Below are positions 16,422-26,013 of a stretch of DNA of 64,000 nucleotides, piece after piece. Positions within the stretch are counted from its first letter, which is position 1, and each line of letters starts with the position of its first letter. The position numbers were made by a program, and so were the translations under genes. Source of the DNA: CAXRDE01 sp964229355 (GTDB taxonomy: Bacteria; Cyanobacteriota; Sericytochromatia; UBA7694); contig CAXRDE010000025.1 in assembly GCA_964229355.1 (NCBI GenBank), positions 248,001 to 312,000 on the forward strand, in the 5' to 3' direction. Below the pieces are notes generated by a model. The model made no database searches and was not told the origin of the DNA. It was given only the letters and a program-made list of their open reading frames with translations.

Positions 16422-17258
16422 TCAGGCAGCGGGTTCTTCCTCAAGGGGGGTGAGCTGCTCAGGGGCATAGTCCACCAAAAACAACAGGGTCATTAAGGGA
16501 AGTAGGGTTTTGGCCAATAAATAGGCCATATACGTGAGCATGACCACGAGCACCTGGCCGGTTAACGCCGACAGCACAAAAAACACGTGTACCATCACCC
16601 AGGCCGCTGCAAGGGGCAATAAAGGTCGCCAGGCCTGCAGCATAAAACGTCGACTAAAACGCCAGGCTTCACGCCAGCGCATGCCGTACAGCACCACGTT
16701 ATAGGGCCAAAAGAAAATACTCAGTAAAAACAGGCCCAACACCCCCATGGCCGCGAAGAAAATCACCAACACCTTGCCAATTTGCGCCTGCAATTCGGGT
16801 TGCCCTTGCACAAAGGCCCAGAGTTTTTGATTGTCTCCGGCGGCCGCCAGGTTTTGCAGCTCCGTGAGCACTTCCGTTTGGGGCGCGGGCACCACAAAAT
16901 TAATGGCCAGCGAACTCACAAACATGACCGCCAGCAGCACGAGCAACAAATAGCCGCCGCCCACCAACATGCGTCCCGCATGCAGCGAAACCCCCGAGAA
17001 AAAATCTCCCCAGGTCGTCCGATATCCGGGCTGTAGCGCAATGCGCTTCATCTGATAAAACCAGCCCCCCAGTACCACCAGATGTAGGTAAATCATCAGC
17101 ACGAAGAGCAGCGGGTTTAAACCGCCTGCCTGTCCCCCCAGTAAAAAGAGGCTGAACAGGGTTTCTAGCATCATGATGCCAAAGAGAATCCAATTGTTTT
17201 GTAATAAAGCCCAGGCACGGGCTGTAAGCGCCCGAATGCCGGTGTGTTGTAATGTCAT
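16422..17258 (-). CDS. polytopic membrane protein, unknown
   Basis: The 278-aa protein has about six hydrophobic segments (about 22-40, 48-66, 95-120, 160-185, 208-228, 238-262), arranged like glycerophosphoryl-diester-phosphodiesterase-associated or YIP1/DUF4013-type membrane domains, but no motif is decisive. One soluble loop (about 125-155) is helical. It is last in a same-strand series after the peptide-binding protein, 22 bp away, so co-transcription is likely. Function not recognised. Confidence 0.7.
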   Translation of the reverse strand: MTLQHTGIRALTARAWALLQNNWILFGIMMLETLFSLFLLGGQAGGLNPLLFVLMIYLHLVVLGGWFYQMKRIALQPGYRTTWGDFFSGVSLHAGRMLVGGGYLLLVLLAVMFVSSLAINFVVPAPQTEVLTELQNLAAAGDNQKLWAFVQGQPELQAQIGKVLVIFFAAMGVLGLFLLSIFFWPYNVVLYGMRWREAWRFSRRFMLQAWRPLLPLAAAWVMVHVFFVLSALTGQVLVVMLTYMAYLLAKTLLPLMTLLFLVDYAPEQLTPLEEEPAA

Positions 17259-17280
17259 GAAAGCGTGTTATTTCGGCCTT

Positions 17281-19035
17281 TTATTTACTTGCGGTTTGGG
17301 TGCGCACGGGCATATGCTCATAGGCCAGTGGCAGTTGTGGGTGGGCAGCAAATTGCCCGACCCGTGGCGACACCAGCTGATAATCCACCGGATGGTACAG
17401 GAAAATCCAGGGGGCATCTTCAATCAGCAGCCGCTCGGCTTCCTGGTACAGTTCATAGCGTCGGGGTTCATAGGTGATGTCTTCCGCCTGCACAATGAGT
17501 TTTTCCACATCGGCCTGGGCGTAGCGGCTCAGGTTATAGCGACTTTGGCTATAAAAGGTGGGAAAAAACAATTCGCTGGGGTCTAAGATATCTGGCTCCC
17601 AGGCCCCATGAAAGAAGTCGGGTAAACGACCGGGATTCATGGCCTGAAAGCGGCGTAAAGGTTGAATCTGAATGGTGACGCCAATTTTTTTGAGATCCTG
17701 TTGAATCTTCTGGCACATTTCAAAAGACTGGGGCCGCTCATTGTGATAATACAGCACCAGGTTCAGCCGTGGATTTTGCCAGGGTTCAATGTCGCCATCG
17801 TAGTCCTTATCGCGCCAGCCCGCTTCAAACAGCAGCAAGCGGGCCTTTTTGAGGTCTTGCTCGTACAGCGCCTCGGTGCGGGTTGCCCCCGGAAAACCGG
17901 GCGGAAAAATACCGGTCATGGGACGGGCATAAGACTTGAGGGTCTGGTCAATAATGGCCTGCTTGTCCACCGCATAATTAAAGGCCTGGCGCACCTTTTC
18001 ATCATTGAAAGGAAAAGCCTGGTTGTTCATGCTAATGAACTCACTGTGCCAACGGGGCAGCTTCACCGTACGGGTCAGCGACAGATTGTTCAGACTGTTG
18101 GCGTTTTTCGCCACCACCGGGCCCACGGCATTCCACTGGGGATCGTTGAGCACCTTCGGCAAATAGCTTTCGGGGACGGGCGCGTGATCAATTTCTTTGC
18201 GGGTAAAGGCCAAAAATTGGTCTTTCACCGTGGGAATCACCTTTACCTGAATGGCCTCATTGGCCACCTCCGGCAGCGCATAAAAGTCGCCTGAACGCTG
18301 CAAGACAATGGTTTTGTCGTTCATTTGAGATACAGCGTAGGGGCCTGCACCCACGGGCTGCTTGCCAAAGTCTTCCCACCATTTTTGCACGTTCTCGCGG
18401 GGCACGATCGAAAAGATGGGCAAAGCCAGCAGTTCTAAAGCGTAGGGAATGGGCTGATCCAGTTGGATTTGTACGATGTCGTGGTCAATGACTTCCACCC
18501 CCAACAAATGGGGCTCCTGAATGCCAGCGCGGCGTGCCGCCTGGTAACGCTTTAAGCCAATAATACCGAGGCGTTCCATGGCCCAGGTATCCACCGCATT
18601 GAGATTGGGGTTAGCGGCCCGCTCAATGGAGTACTTCACGTCTTCGGCGGTCACCTGACGGCCGTTTTGAAAGCGCGCTTCAGGGTTGAGCTTAAAAATA
18701 TAGCTTTTGCCGTCCGAGCCCACCTGCCAGGAGCTGGCCACCGCAGGAATCACCTGGTGGTAAGCCCCGTTGCGGGGAGGCAAAATGGTGGGCGAATAGC
18801 TCACCAGCCCCCGGTGTACCAGACGGCTCACCGCTTTCGCTGCTTTGCCTTGCACGTAGAGCGGGTCCAGGCTTTGCACCGGCTCAGACACAAAGGTTTT
18901 TAAGGTGTCGGCGGGCAGCGCCTGGGGCTTACTGGCGGCATTGGGAGCTGTTTGGGCCAGGGCCTGAAGCGGTGTAAACACCGTGGCCAGACTTAAACTC
19001 AACAGCGTGGCAGACAAAAGCGGTGACTTGATCAT
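17281..19035 (-). CDS. ABC transporter peptide-type substrate-binding protein (family 5)
   Basis: The 584-aa protein has a Sec signal (ALAQTAP) and the SBP_bac_5 fold: LDPLYVQGKAA, the central PEARFQNGRQVTAEDVKYSIE block (about 125-145), VGAGPYAV and VRQAFNYAVDKQAI. These proteins capture oligopeptides, nickel complexes or murein peptides in the periplasm. No permease or ATPase genes are adjacent, so it is an orphan binding component. Its ATG overlaps the lysS stop by 4 bp, an unusual coupling with a tRNA synthetase gene. Ligand unknown. Confidence 0.88.
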   Translation of the reverse strand: MIKSPLLSATLLSLSLATVFTPLQALAQTAPNAASKPQALPADTLKTFVSEPVQSLDPLYVQGKAAKAVSRLVHRGLVSYSPTILPPRNGAYHQVIPAVASSWQVGSDGKSYIFKLNPEARFQNGRQVTAEDVKYSIERAANPNLNAVDTWAMERLGIIGLKRYQAARRAGIQEPHLLGVEVIDHDIVQIQLDQPIPYALELLALPIFSIVPRENVQKWWEDFGKQPVGAGPYAVSQMNDKTIVLQRSGDFYALPEVANEAIQVKVIPTVKDQFLAFTRKEIDHAPVPESYLPKVLNDPQWNAVGPVVAKNANSLNNLSLTRTVKLPRWHSEFISMNNQAFPFNDEKVRQAFNYAVDKQAIIDQTLKSYARPMTGIFPPGFPGATRTEALYEQDLKKARLLLFEAGWRDKDYDGDIEPWQNPRLNLVLYYHNERPQSFEMCQKIQQDLKKIGVTIQIQPLRRFQAMNPGRLPDFFHGAWEPDILDPSELFFPTFYSQSRYNLSRYAQADVEKLIVQAEDITYEPRRYELYQEAERLLIEDAPWIFLYHPVDYQLVSPRVGQFAAHPQLPLAYEHMPVRTQTASK

Positions 19036-20522
19036 TTTTGAGACCTCATATGGGGAAAGAGTAAAACATCACGAATCGAAGGCGCGTCGGTGAGTAGCAT
19101 GACCAGACGATCGATACCGATCCCCAGGCCACCGGCTGGAGGCATTCCATGTTCCAGAGCCTGCACGTAGTCATGATCCATTTCATGGGCTTCGTCGTCT
19201 CCAGCAGCACGGGCGTCCAGTTGGCTTTCAAAACGCTCTTTTTGATCAACGGGGTCATTGAGTTCAGAGAACGCGTTGGCTAACTCACGTCCCATAATAT
19301 ACAACTCAAAGCGTTCGGTCAATTCTGGGTCATGACGATGGGCTTTGGCCAGGGGTGAAATTTCTTTGGGAAAGTCGGTGATAAAAGTAGGCTGAATCAG
19401 CTTCGCATCAACGGTTTCAAAGATTTCGTTGAGAATTTTGCCCTTGCCCATGCTGTCGTCAATAGCAATGTGCAAACGTTTGGCCGCAGCGCGCGCTGAC
19501 TCCAGGGTATCAAAGTCTGCGGGGGTACAATCGGTGTACTCGCAGGTGGCTTCAAGCATGGTCATGCGCTTCCAGGGACGATCCCCAAAGTGCAGGGTGG
19601 TATCCTGGTAGTCTAAGGTGGTGCTGCCGTGAATTTCTTGCACCAGATGACAAATCAGGTCTTCGGTCAATTGCATCATATCGCCGTAGTCCGCATAGGC
19701 CTGGTACAGCTCTAACATGGTGAATTCAGGGTTATGGCGTACCGAAACCCCTTCATTGCGGAACACGCGGTTCAGTTCAAAAACCTTGTCAAAGCCGCCC
19801 ACAATCAGGCGCTTTAAATACAACTCAGGGGCAATGCGCATATACAATTGCATATCTAAGGCATTGTGGTGGGTAATAAAGGGACGGGCCGCAGCACCAC
19901 CGGCAATGGGGTGCAGCATGGGAGTTTCCACTTCCATAAAGTCTTGAGCCGTCAAAAATTGACGAATCAGGCTCAGGGTTCTGCTGCGAATTTTAAAGGT
20001 GTCCCGCACTTCAGGATTCACAATCAAATCGAGGTAGCGCTGACGATAGCGCAGCTCCACATCGGTGAGACCGTGGTATTTTTCGGGCAGCGGGCGCAAG
20101 GCTTTGGCCAGCAGTTCACACTGGTTGGCGGCAATGCTCAACTCTCCGGTGCGGGTTTTGGCCACGTGGCCGGTTAAACCTAAAATATCGCCCACATCAT
20201 AGAGTTTGGTGCGTTCATAGGCTTCTTCGCCCAGACGGTCCAGCATCAACATGGCCTGAATACGACCTTCGCTGTCTTGCAGGTCAATAAAGGTCATTTT
20301 GCCCTTGCGGCGACGGGCGGTAATGCGCCCTGCAATGGTGACTTCGTCACTGGATTTATCGCCACCAGGCTCTAAGGTTTCTTCGTAGGCCGCGCGCACT
20401 TCCGCAAAGGAATGGCTGCGGGTAAAGTGATAAGGATAGGGTTCAATGCCCGCTTCTCTTAAGGTGTTGGCCTTTTCTCGGCGCACCTCAAATTCACTTT
20501 GGTGGGTTGTTTGTTCTGACAT
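19032..20522 (-). CDS. lysS: lysyl-tRNA synthetase, class II
   Basis: This 496-aa enzyme charges tRNA-Lys. The N-terminal OB-fold (GRITARRRKGKMTFIDLQD) is followed by the class II core: motif 1 region (FMEVETPMLHPIAGGAAARP), motif 2 (FRNEGVSVRHNPEFTMLE) and motif 3 (GLGIGIDRLVMLLT). Full length for the family, with no unusual insertions. It is in a minus-strand run downstream of hemB (82 bp gap) and overlaps the peptide-binding protein gene by 4 bp. Confidence 0.97.
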   Translation of the reverse strand: MSEQTTHQSEFEVRREKANTLREAGIEPYPYHFTRSHSFAEVRAAYEETLEPGGDKSSDEVTIAGRITARRRKGKMTFIDLQDSEGRIQAMLMLDRLGEEAYERTKLYDVGDILGLTGHVAKTRTGELSIAANQCELLAKALRPLPEKYHGLTDVELRYRQRYLDLIVNPEVRDTFKIRSRTLSLIRQFLTAQDFMEVETPMLHPIAGGAAARPFITHHNALDMQLYMRIAPELYLKRLIVGGFDKVFELNRVFRNEGVSVRHNPEFTMLELYQAYADYGDMMQLTEDLICHLVQEIHGSTTLDYQDTTLHFGDRPWKRMTMLEATCEYTDCTPADFDTLESARAAAKRLHIAIDDSMGKGKILNEIFETVDAKLIQPTFITDFPKEISPLAKAHRHDPELTERFELYIMGRELANAFSELNDPVDQKERFESQLDARAAGDDEAHEMDHDYVQALEHGMPPAGGLGIGIDRLVMLLTDAPSIRDVLLFPHMRSQK

Positions 20523-20604
20523 GAGAATTCCATCTAACTAAATTTTTCGTGTATTGCTTCAATTGTAACACTCTGCGCCCTCGGTGGCAGGGCGATGGCG
20601 CGCT

Positions 20605-21585
20605 TTAAAGCTTACCTTCTTTGATCCACTGGGCCAGTGCCCGGGTGTGATACGAGATAATAATATCCGCCCCGGCGCGCTTAAAAGAGGTCAGGGTTTC
20701 TAAAACAATCTTTTCTTCATCAATCCAACCCGCCTGAGCGGCGGCATGAATCATGCTGTACTCACCAGAGACATTGTAAAGCGCCACGGGCACATCGACA
20801 CTGTCAGCAATTTGGCGCACCAAATCCAGATAGGCCAGCGCGGGCTTGACCATGACAATATCTGCTCCCTCTTCGAGATCCAGTTGCACCTCTTTAAGGG
20901 CTTCACGGCCGTTGGCCGGGTCCATTTGATAACTGCGGCGATCGCCAAATTGAGGGGTGGAGTCTGCCGCCTCGCGGAACGGACCGTAGTAAGCCGAAGC
21001 AAACTTGGCGGAGTAGGCCATAATGGGAATGTTTTCAAAGCCCTGATCGTCTAAGGCGTCGCGCATGGCCCCCACGCGACCGTCCATCATATCTGAAGGG
21101 GCCACCATATCGGCGCCGGCCTCGGCATGAGAAACCGCCGTACGCGACAGCAAATCTAAAGTTTTGTCATTGTGCACATCGTGGCCGTCTAAAATGCCAC
21201 AGTGGCCGTGATCGGTGTATTCGCAATTGCACACGTCAGTCACCAGGTAAAAGGTGTCTTGAAACTGCTGTTTAATGGCACGTAGACCCTGTTGCACAAT
21301 ACCGTTTTCGGCATGGGCCTGGGTGGCCACCGCGTCTTTTTCACTGGGAATGCCAAACAGCAAGAGGTTTTTAACGCCCAGCTCTGCCAATTGCTCTAGC
21401 TCTGCGGGCAGGGCTGCCAGGCTAAAGCGGTCAATACCGGGCATAGAGCCAATGGGGGTTTTGCCCGCGGCTAAGGTTTGGTCAATAAAAATGGGGTAGA
21501 TAAAGTCATCGAGATGCAGGCGGTGCTCACGCACCATGCTGCGGATATGGGCATTGCGGCGAAGTCGACGGGGTCGGTGAAGCAT
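20605..21585 (-). CDS. hemB: delta-aminolevulinic acid dehydratase (porphobilinogen synthase)
   Basis: The 326-aa enzyme condenses two 5-aminolevulinate molecules to porphobilinogen in tetrapyrrole synthesis, feeding the hemes and B12 needed by the MbnH and IcmF enzymes of this window. It has the zinc-type Cys cluster CNCEYTDHGHCG, the lysine sites SAKFASAYYGPF and MVKPALAYLD, and DFIYPIFI at the start. Normal length. Zn-dependent rather than Mg-only judged from the three Cys. Upstream, TATATT at about 21611 is a possible -10. Confidence 0.97.
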   Translation of the reverse strand: MLHRPRRLRRNAHIRSMVREHRLHLDDFIYPIFIDQTLAAGKTPIGSMPGIDRFSLAALPAELEQLAELGVKNLLLFGIPSEKDAVATQAHAENGIVQQGLRAIKQQFQDTFYLVTDVCNCEYTDHGHCGILDGHDVHNDKTLDLLSRTAVSHAEAGADMVAPSDMMDGRVGAMRDALDDQGFENIPIMAYSAKFASAYYGPFREAADSTPQFGDRRSYQMDPANGREALKEVQLDLEEGADIVMVKPALAYLDLVRQIADSVDVPVALYNVSGEYSMIHAAAQAGWIDEEKIVLETLTSFKRAGADIIISYHTRALAQWIKEGKL

Positions 21586-21621
21586 CAGAAAAATCCTTTT
21601 TTAGGGGCAATATATCACAGG

Positions 21622-21909
21622 CTATTTCTTCGTGGCCTGCAAAAACTCCACATAGAACGTTACAGCCCCCTGGGGAGCCACTTCATGCAAGACCTGGGGC
21701 TCCACGATGCCCGGTTGACCGGGCGTCAGCAGATGCTCTTCTACCGTGGGTTCTAAAATACGATACCGCAAAGCACCCGCCGTGACCTGAATGCGTCCCC
21801 AGGTACCCGCTCTGGTCTGGTGGGACTTGAGCAGCCCGGCAGGCACCGTCGCTTCGGTAAAATCGGGGGTTCGCTTGTAAACCTGCACATCAGGGGGCAA
21901 AGGCTTCAT
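21622..21909 (-). CDS. DUF1971 small cupin-like protein
   Basis: The 95-aa protein matches the DUF1971 pattern (P-x-V-x-x-Y-K-R-T-P-x-F-T, then GTWGRIQVTAG and VEPQVLHEVAP), a single beta-barrel cupin-like domain also seen fused to TehB or in YeaR. Proposed roles concern tellurite or nitrate stress, but the biochemical role is unknown. Its ATG overlaps the small lipoprotein stop by 4 bp (coupled). Upstream of hemB in the same direction. Confidence 0.85.
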   Translation of the reverse strand: MKPLPPDVQVYKRTPDFTEATVPAGLLKSHQTRAGTWGRIQVTAGALRYRILEPTVEEHLLTPGQPGIVEPQVLHEVAPQGAVTFYVEFLQATKK

Positions 21910-22109
21910 GGCTGTGAGGTCTCCTCTTCTTGAGATGTGCTGTCAGATCCCCCCGTGGGCAGGGACCATGAAACATGGTGTTGACTCTGTTGCTGGCTGC
22001 TGCCATTGCCCGCCTGCTGTGAACCCTCATAGGCAAAATTGAGTGCGCCTGTGGGCTGGCAGGCGGTGAGTAAACATAAGGTATAAAGCAGGCCGTAGAA
22101 AATACGCAT
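21906..22109 (-). CDS. small lipoprotein
   Basis: The 67-aa product has a lipoprotein signal peptide (hydrophobic FYGLLYTLCLLTAC; Cys 17 lipidated). The mature part is short, Gln/Ser-rich and acidic at the end, apparently disordered. Overlap of its stop with the DUF1971 start shows an operon. No family recognised. Confidence 0.6.
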   Translation of the reverse strand: MRIFYGLLYTLCLLTACQPTGALNFAYEGSQQAGNGSSQQQSQHHVSWSLPTGGSDSTSQEEETSQP

Positions 22110-22225
22110 ATGCCCTTAATTATAAGCAAAGTTGATCAAGAACACAAAATTTGCTTGTCCTTTGTACAAATGCCTGCCATAATTGCGGTATTGAGCAGTT
22201 GATTTTCTATGGAAAAGACAAAGTG

Positions 22226-22912
22226 GTGAAAACGACAAAACGGCGACTTTTATTTACTTTTGGGGGTCTGGGATTCTTGTGGGCTTGTGCTCCCTTAACG
22301 CCCCCCTCCACTGCGTATACTTCATTGCCTGTGAACCCTCCTCCTTCAGCTTCTGTCTCAGTGCCCGCTGAGGGGTCATCTCTTCCGACTGAAGGGGCCC
22401 CCATAGAAACGCCAGCCCCTGAAGCGCCTCAGCCTTCATCCACCGTGCCCCCCTCTTCAGCCCCTGTAAGTTCGAATACAGAGCCCCTGTCCACCCTTTT
22501 GGCTGAAGCCGTACAATTGCGTCTGCGCTATAAGGCGTTACTGGTGCGTCAGGAGGAAGATGTGACGCTGGATATTCAATTGCTGGATCGCCAGGGGGCA
22601 GCCCTAAACCTTCAAGCCCGTGACTTTTTGAGTGCTTCCCCCCCACCCAATGCTTATGCATTGGTCTACGAAAGCAGCCAACCCGATGTCATCGCCATTG
22701 ACCCAGATGGGCGTTTGAAGGCTTTAAAAGCCTCTGGCAGCAGCCGGATTACCGCCCGGATCACGGGAACATCTCTGGAAACCACTGAGATCTTTGTGGC
22801 GGGTGCGGCCACAGGCTCCAGTGGCGGCGGAGGTGGCGGTGGCGGAGGCGGAGGTGGTAACAACGCATCGCCTCAGGAGCGCGTCAGCGGAACGGTCCGT
22901 TTTCAGTTTTGA
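22226..22912 (+). CDS. lipoprotein with Ig-like (Big_2) domain and poly-Gly tract
   Basis: No ATG precedes the signal peptide in frame except far upstream; a GTG at 22226 with GGAAAAG upstream is the likely start (228 aa). The lipobox FLWAC is followed by a Pro/Ser-rich spacer (about 25-95) and one bacterial Ig-like domain (about 105-200; SSQPDVIAIDPDGRLKALK, SSRITARI). A run of twelve Gly (with one Ser break upstream) ends the domain. It probably projects from the cell surface. It precedes the NHL lipoprotein by 32 bp, likely in the same transcript. Confidence 0.75.
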   Translation: MKTTKRRLLFTFGGLGFLWACAPLTPPSTAYTSLPVNPPPSASVSVPAEGSSLPTEGAPIETPAPEAPQPSSTVPPSSAPVSSNTEPLSTLLAEAVQLRLRYKALLVRQEEDVTLDIQLLDRQGAALNLQARDFLSASPPPNAYALVYESSQPDVIAIDPDGRLKALKASGSSRITARITGTSLETTEIFVAGAATGSSGGGGGGGGGGGGNNASPQERVSGTVRFQF

Positions 22913-22944
22913 GCAAGAAATATAGCATAAGAAAGGTTTTCCTT

Positions 22945-25917
22945 ATGAAATACCCACAATGGGGTCTGTTATTACTCAGTGCGAGCCTGGTGGCCTGTAC
23001 CAGTCCATCGCTTGAGGTGAGCCCGAAATCTGAAGATGCTTTCGAGAGTCCCTTGCAGGGCCAAGCGACTCAAAATGTGGAGCGCGTGCGCTTTGTTTAC
23101 ACGGCTGCCCATTCCTTTAAAACCCAGGCAGTTGAAACAGCGGCAGTTAAGTTTTTACGGCTCACCCTCGTTGGCGATGGGATTTCGACCCCTTTACGAC
23201 ATCAGGGTGAAGAATACATTCCCGTCCATGCCGAAGGCACAGATCTCGTCATCGATAATATTCCCACCCAGGCCGGTAAATTACGGGTGGTCACCGTTCA
23301 GGGCTATGACGAAAATCGACAGGCGTTGACCGCGTTTGTGGGCAAAGGCTTTTATCTGTCCCGCCAGGCTGGCGATGTGCAAGTGGAAGTGGACAGACGC
23401 CACCTGCTAAGCGGTCTGGCTCTCGAGCTGTTTCTGGCAGAAAATGCAGCCGCAGCCTCTGCGGTAGACCTTGCTGCGCTACAGCAAGTGGTGGATCAGG
23501 CAACCGAATTTAATGACGACACCCAGCAATTTGGCAAGGACCCTCTGCGCTTTAATCCACAGCGCCTGCTCACCTTGTTAATGAACAACCAACTCACGAC
23601 CGAAAACCTCAGTGATCAGGGAGAGTATAACCCTGTTCCCGTGCGCTTTTTCACACGCACACCCGACAATTGTGCTTTTCAAGCCCCGCTGGTGCTCACG
23701 GTGGATGCTCCCGGTGTTCCAGCCCAGACCATTGCCCCGGGGACCCATGGAGTAAGTCCCACAGACTGGTCGCTTTACCCAGGACTTTGGCGGGTACAGG
23801 CCAGAACAGAGGCGGGCACGCTCCTGGACCAAACCCATTTTGAAGTCACGGGCGGAGGACTTGTTAATTTTTTGAGCGGACCAGGGGGGCCAGGGGGAGG
23901 TAGTTTTCAAAGTGCCTGGGCCCCCGAGGGCTTGCCGGGACGCATTGAGGCTTATACGATTTCCACAGTGGCTGGCGGCGGTGTGGGAGATGGCGGAGAG
24001 GCCGCTGAGGCCAGCCTCAATAATCCCCAGACCATGGTGCGGGATGCCCAGGGAAATGTGTATATTTCTTCGGCCTTTCGGATACGCAGGGTCAATACTT
24101 CAGGGACGATTGAGACCATTGCAGGCAATGGTGTTCAGGGTTTTAGTGGGGATGGTGGCCCTGCTACATCAGCGCAGATTTCAGGGGTTACGGGCATGGC
24201 CATTGATGCGCAAGGCAACCTCTATTTGGCGGACACTTTTTCACACCGGATTCGCAAGGTGACGCCCGAGGGAATAATCAGCACCATTGCAGGGACCGGC
24301 CAGGCGGGCTTTGCGGGCGACAATGGCCCGGCCCTACAGGCGGATCTGAAAGAGCCCATGGGGCTGGAGATAGACAGCCAGGGACGCCTTTGGATAGCAG
24401 ATAATAAAAATTATCGCATTCGTCGCATTGAAAACGGTGTCATAACGACCGTGGCAGGTACAGGAACGCCTGGCAAACCGGAAACAAGTCAAACTGCCTT
24501 GCAGGCGAATATTGCGACCTCTCAACTGGCTTTTGATACCAGCGGGAACCTACTCATAAACAATACCCTTTATGGCACCCTTTACCGCATCCATCCAGAT
24601 CAGACCCTGAGCATTGTGGCGGGAAATGGCATCTCAGGCTCACCTGGCACAGAGGGCTCGCTGGCTACAGACAGCTCTTTTTCACAGCTCTCTGATTTTG
24701 AAACCCTGGCGGATGGCAGTGTGGTATTTAGTGCCAATTGTCGGGTTTTTCAGCTGGCTGCGAATGGGACCTTTACTACCCTGGCGGGTTCAAACTGTAC
24801 GCCAGCCCTTGAGTATGAAAATGAGGGGCTTGAAGCCACTGCGGCACGCTTTGGTTCAAGTTTACGGGTGGCACACACCGCCAGTGGAGACCCCTTGATT
24901 GCGGATGTTGCAAGCCACCGGGTTTTTCAACTCAAAAATGGTCAACTGCAAAGATTTGCCGGGGGGGGAGCTGGAGATGGCTCGCCCGGAACCTCCGCAC
25001 AACTGGACTACCCCCGAGGACTTGCCCTGGATGCCGAGGGCAATCTCTTGATTGTGGATAATGGTCATTATCGTGTGCGCAAACTGAATGCCCAGGGCGT
25101 GATCTCGACGATTGCCGGTAATGGTTTAAAAGGCATGCTGGGCGATGGCGGACCTGCCGTTAATGCCCGACTTTATTTGCCCCAGGGCATTGCAGCCGAT
25201 AGTACAGGAAATGTGTATATCGGGGACTCAAACAATAACACGATTCGCAAAATTGACCCCCAGGGGCAAATAAGCACTGCAGCGCATACTGCATATCCCG
25301 TGGGTCTGGCCATAGGGAGTGACGGTCAACTTTACTTTTCTGAGCCCGATAACAACCGCGTGCGGCTGTGGGATCCTGTAACAGATCTGTTTTCGCTGTT
25401 TGCAGGACAGGGCAATATCATGGCTGATTATGCAGGTGATGGCGGACCGGCTTTACAGGCGCGGTTTTCTTTGCCCTGGAGTGTTTATGTGGCCCCCAAT
25501 CAAGATGTGTATATTAGCGATGCCCACAATTCAATGATTCGGCGTGTGGATGCGCAAACGAAAATAATTTCTCGCTTTGCGGGGACTTTGTATGATGGCG
25601 CTCGGCAGTTTACAGGAGAGGGCGGTCCCGCGGATCAGGCCAAATTAGGCCAAATTTTTGGGGTAACAGGCGATCGTTGTGGCAATATCTACTTCTCTGA
25701 TGCCCTGGGACGTATCGTCCGCGTGGATGCCAGCAGTCAAAAAATGGAGACCATTGCAGGCGGTACCATCGGTGGCTTTGCAGGAGACAATGGTCCTGCT
25801 TTGCAGGCCAGATTTAACTTTCCTCGGGATTTGGTAGTGGATCAAACCGGCAATATTTATGTATCAGACAGTTCCAACCAACGGATCCGTAAATTAACAC
25901 CTCAGTTTGCGCCCTGA
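22945..25917 (+). CDS. large NHL-repeat beta-propeller lipoprotein
   Basis: The ATG at 22945 follows AAAGG and gives 990 aa. The lipobox LVAC is near residue 18. Residues about 30-330 are a mixed region including an Ig-like part. From about 340 to the end at least ten NHL-type repeats occur (GFSGDGGPAT, MAIDAQGNLYLADT, HRIRKV, STIAGTG), enough for one or two beta-propellers. Such surface propellers bind proteins or polysaccharides. The repeated GDGGPA motif is typical of the teneurin-like NHL class. Paired with the preceding Ig-like lipoprotein. Confidence 0.88.
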   Translation: MKYPQWGLLLLSASLVACTSPSLEVSPKSEDAFESPLQGQATQNVERVRFVYTAAHSFKTQAVETAAVKFLRLTLVGDGISTPLRHQGEEYIPVHAEGTDLVIDNIPTQAGKLRVVTVQGYDENRQALTAFVGKGFYLSRQAGDVQVEVDRRHLLSGLALELFLAENAAAASAVDLAALQQVVDQATEFNDDTQQFGKDPLRFNPQRLLTLLMNNQLTTENLSDQGEYNPVPVRFFTRTPDNCAFQAPLVLTVDAPGVPAQTIAPGTHGVSPTDWSLYPGLWRVQARTEAGTLLDQTHFEVTGGGLVNFLSGPGGPGGGSFQSAWAPEGLPGRIEAYTISTVAGGGVGDGGEAAEASLNNPQTMVRDAQGNVYISSAFRIRRVNTSGTIETIAGNGVQGFSGDGGPATSAQISGVTGMAIDAQGNLYLADTFSHRIRKVTPEGIISTIAGTGQAGFAGDNGPALQADLKEPMGLEIDSQGRLWIADNKNYRIRRIENGVITTVAGTGTPGKPETSQTALQANIATSQLAFDTSGNLLINNTLYGTLYRIHPDQTLSIVAGNGISGSPGTEGSLATDSSFSQLSDFETLADGSVVFSANCRVFQLAANGTFTTLAGSNCTPALEYENEGLEATAARFGSSLRVAHTASGDPLIADVASHRVFQLKNGQLQRFAGGGAGDGSPGTSAQLDYPRGLALDAEGNLLIVDNGHYRVRKLNAQGVISTIAGNGLKGMLGDGGPAVNARLYLPQGIAADSTGNVYIGDSNNNTIRKIDPQGQISTAAHTAYPVGLAIGSDGQLYFSEPDNNRVRLWDPVTDLFSLFAGQGNIMADYAGDGGPALQARFSLPWSVYVAPNQDVYISDAHNSMIRRVDAQTKIISRFAGTLYDGARQFTGEGGPADQAKLGQIFGVTGDRCGNIYFSDALGRIVRVDASSQKMETIAGGTIGGFAGDNGPALQARFNFPRDLVVDQTGNIYVSDSSNQRIRKLTPQFAP

Positions 25918-25959
25918 GCCGGGGATTTTTGAGAGGCTTGTGTTAATGTCTGACACAAT

Positions 25960-25968
25960 GGGTATAAT
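25960..25968 (+). promoter_or_regulatory. GGGTATAAT promoter element for SleB-like gene
   Basis: An exact GGGTATAAT, 46 bp before the ATG at 26014. Same nonamer as before the LysM gene and the 54371 gene; TATAAT would serve as -10. TTGTGT 19 bp upstream is a poor -35. Confidence 0.5.
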
Positions 25969-26013
25969 AAGAAGAAGCCTCTATAACACGCTGCCTAAAG
26001 GATTGTCTGCTTC

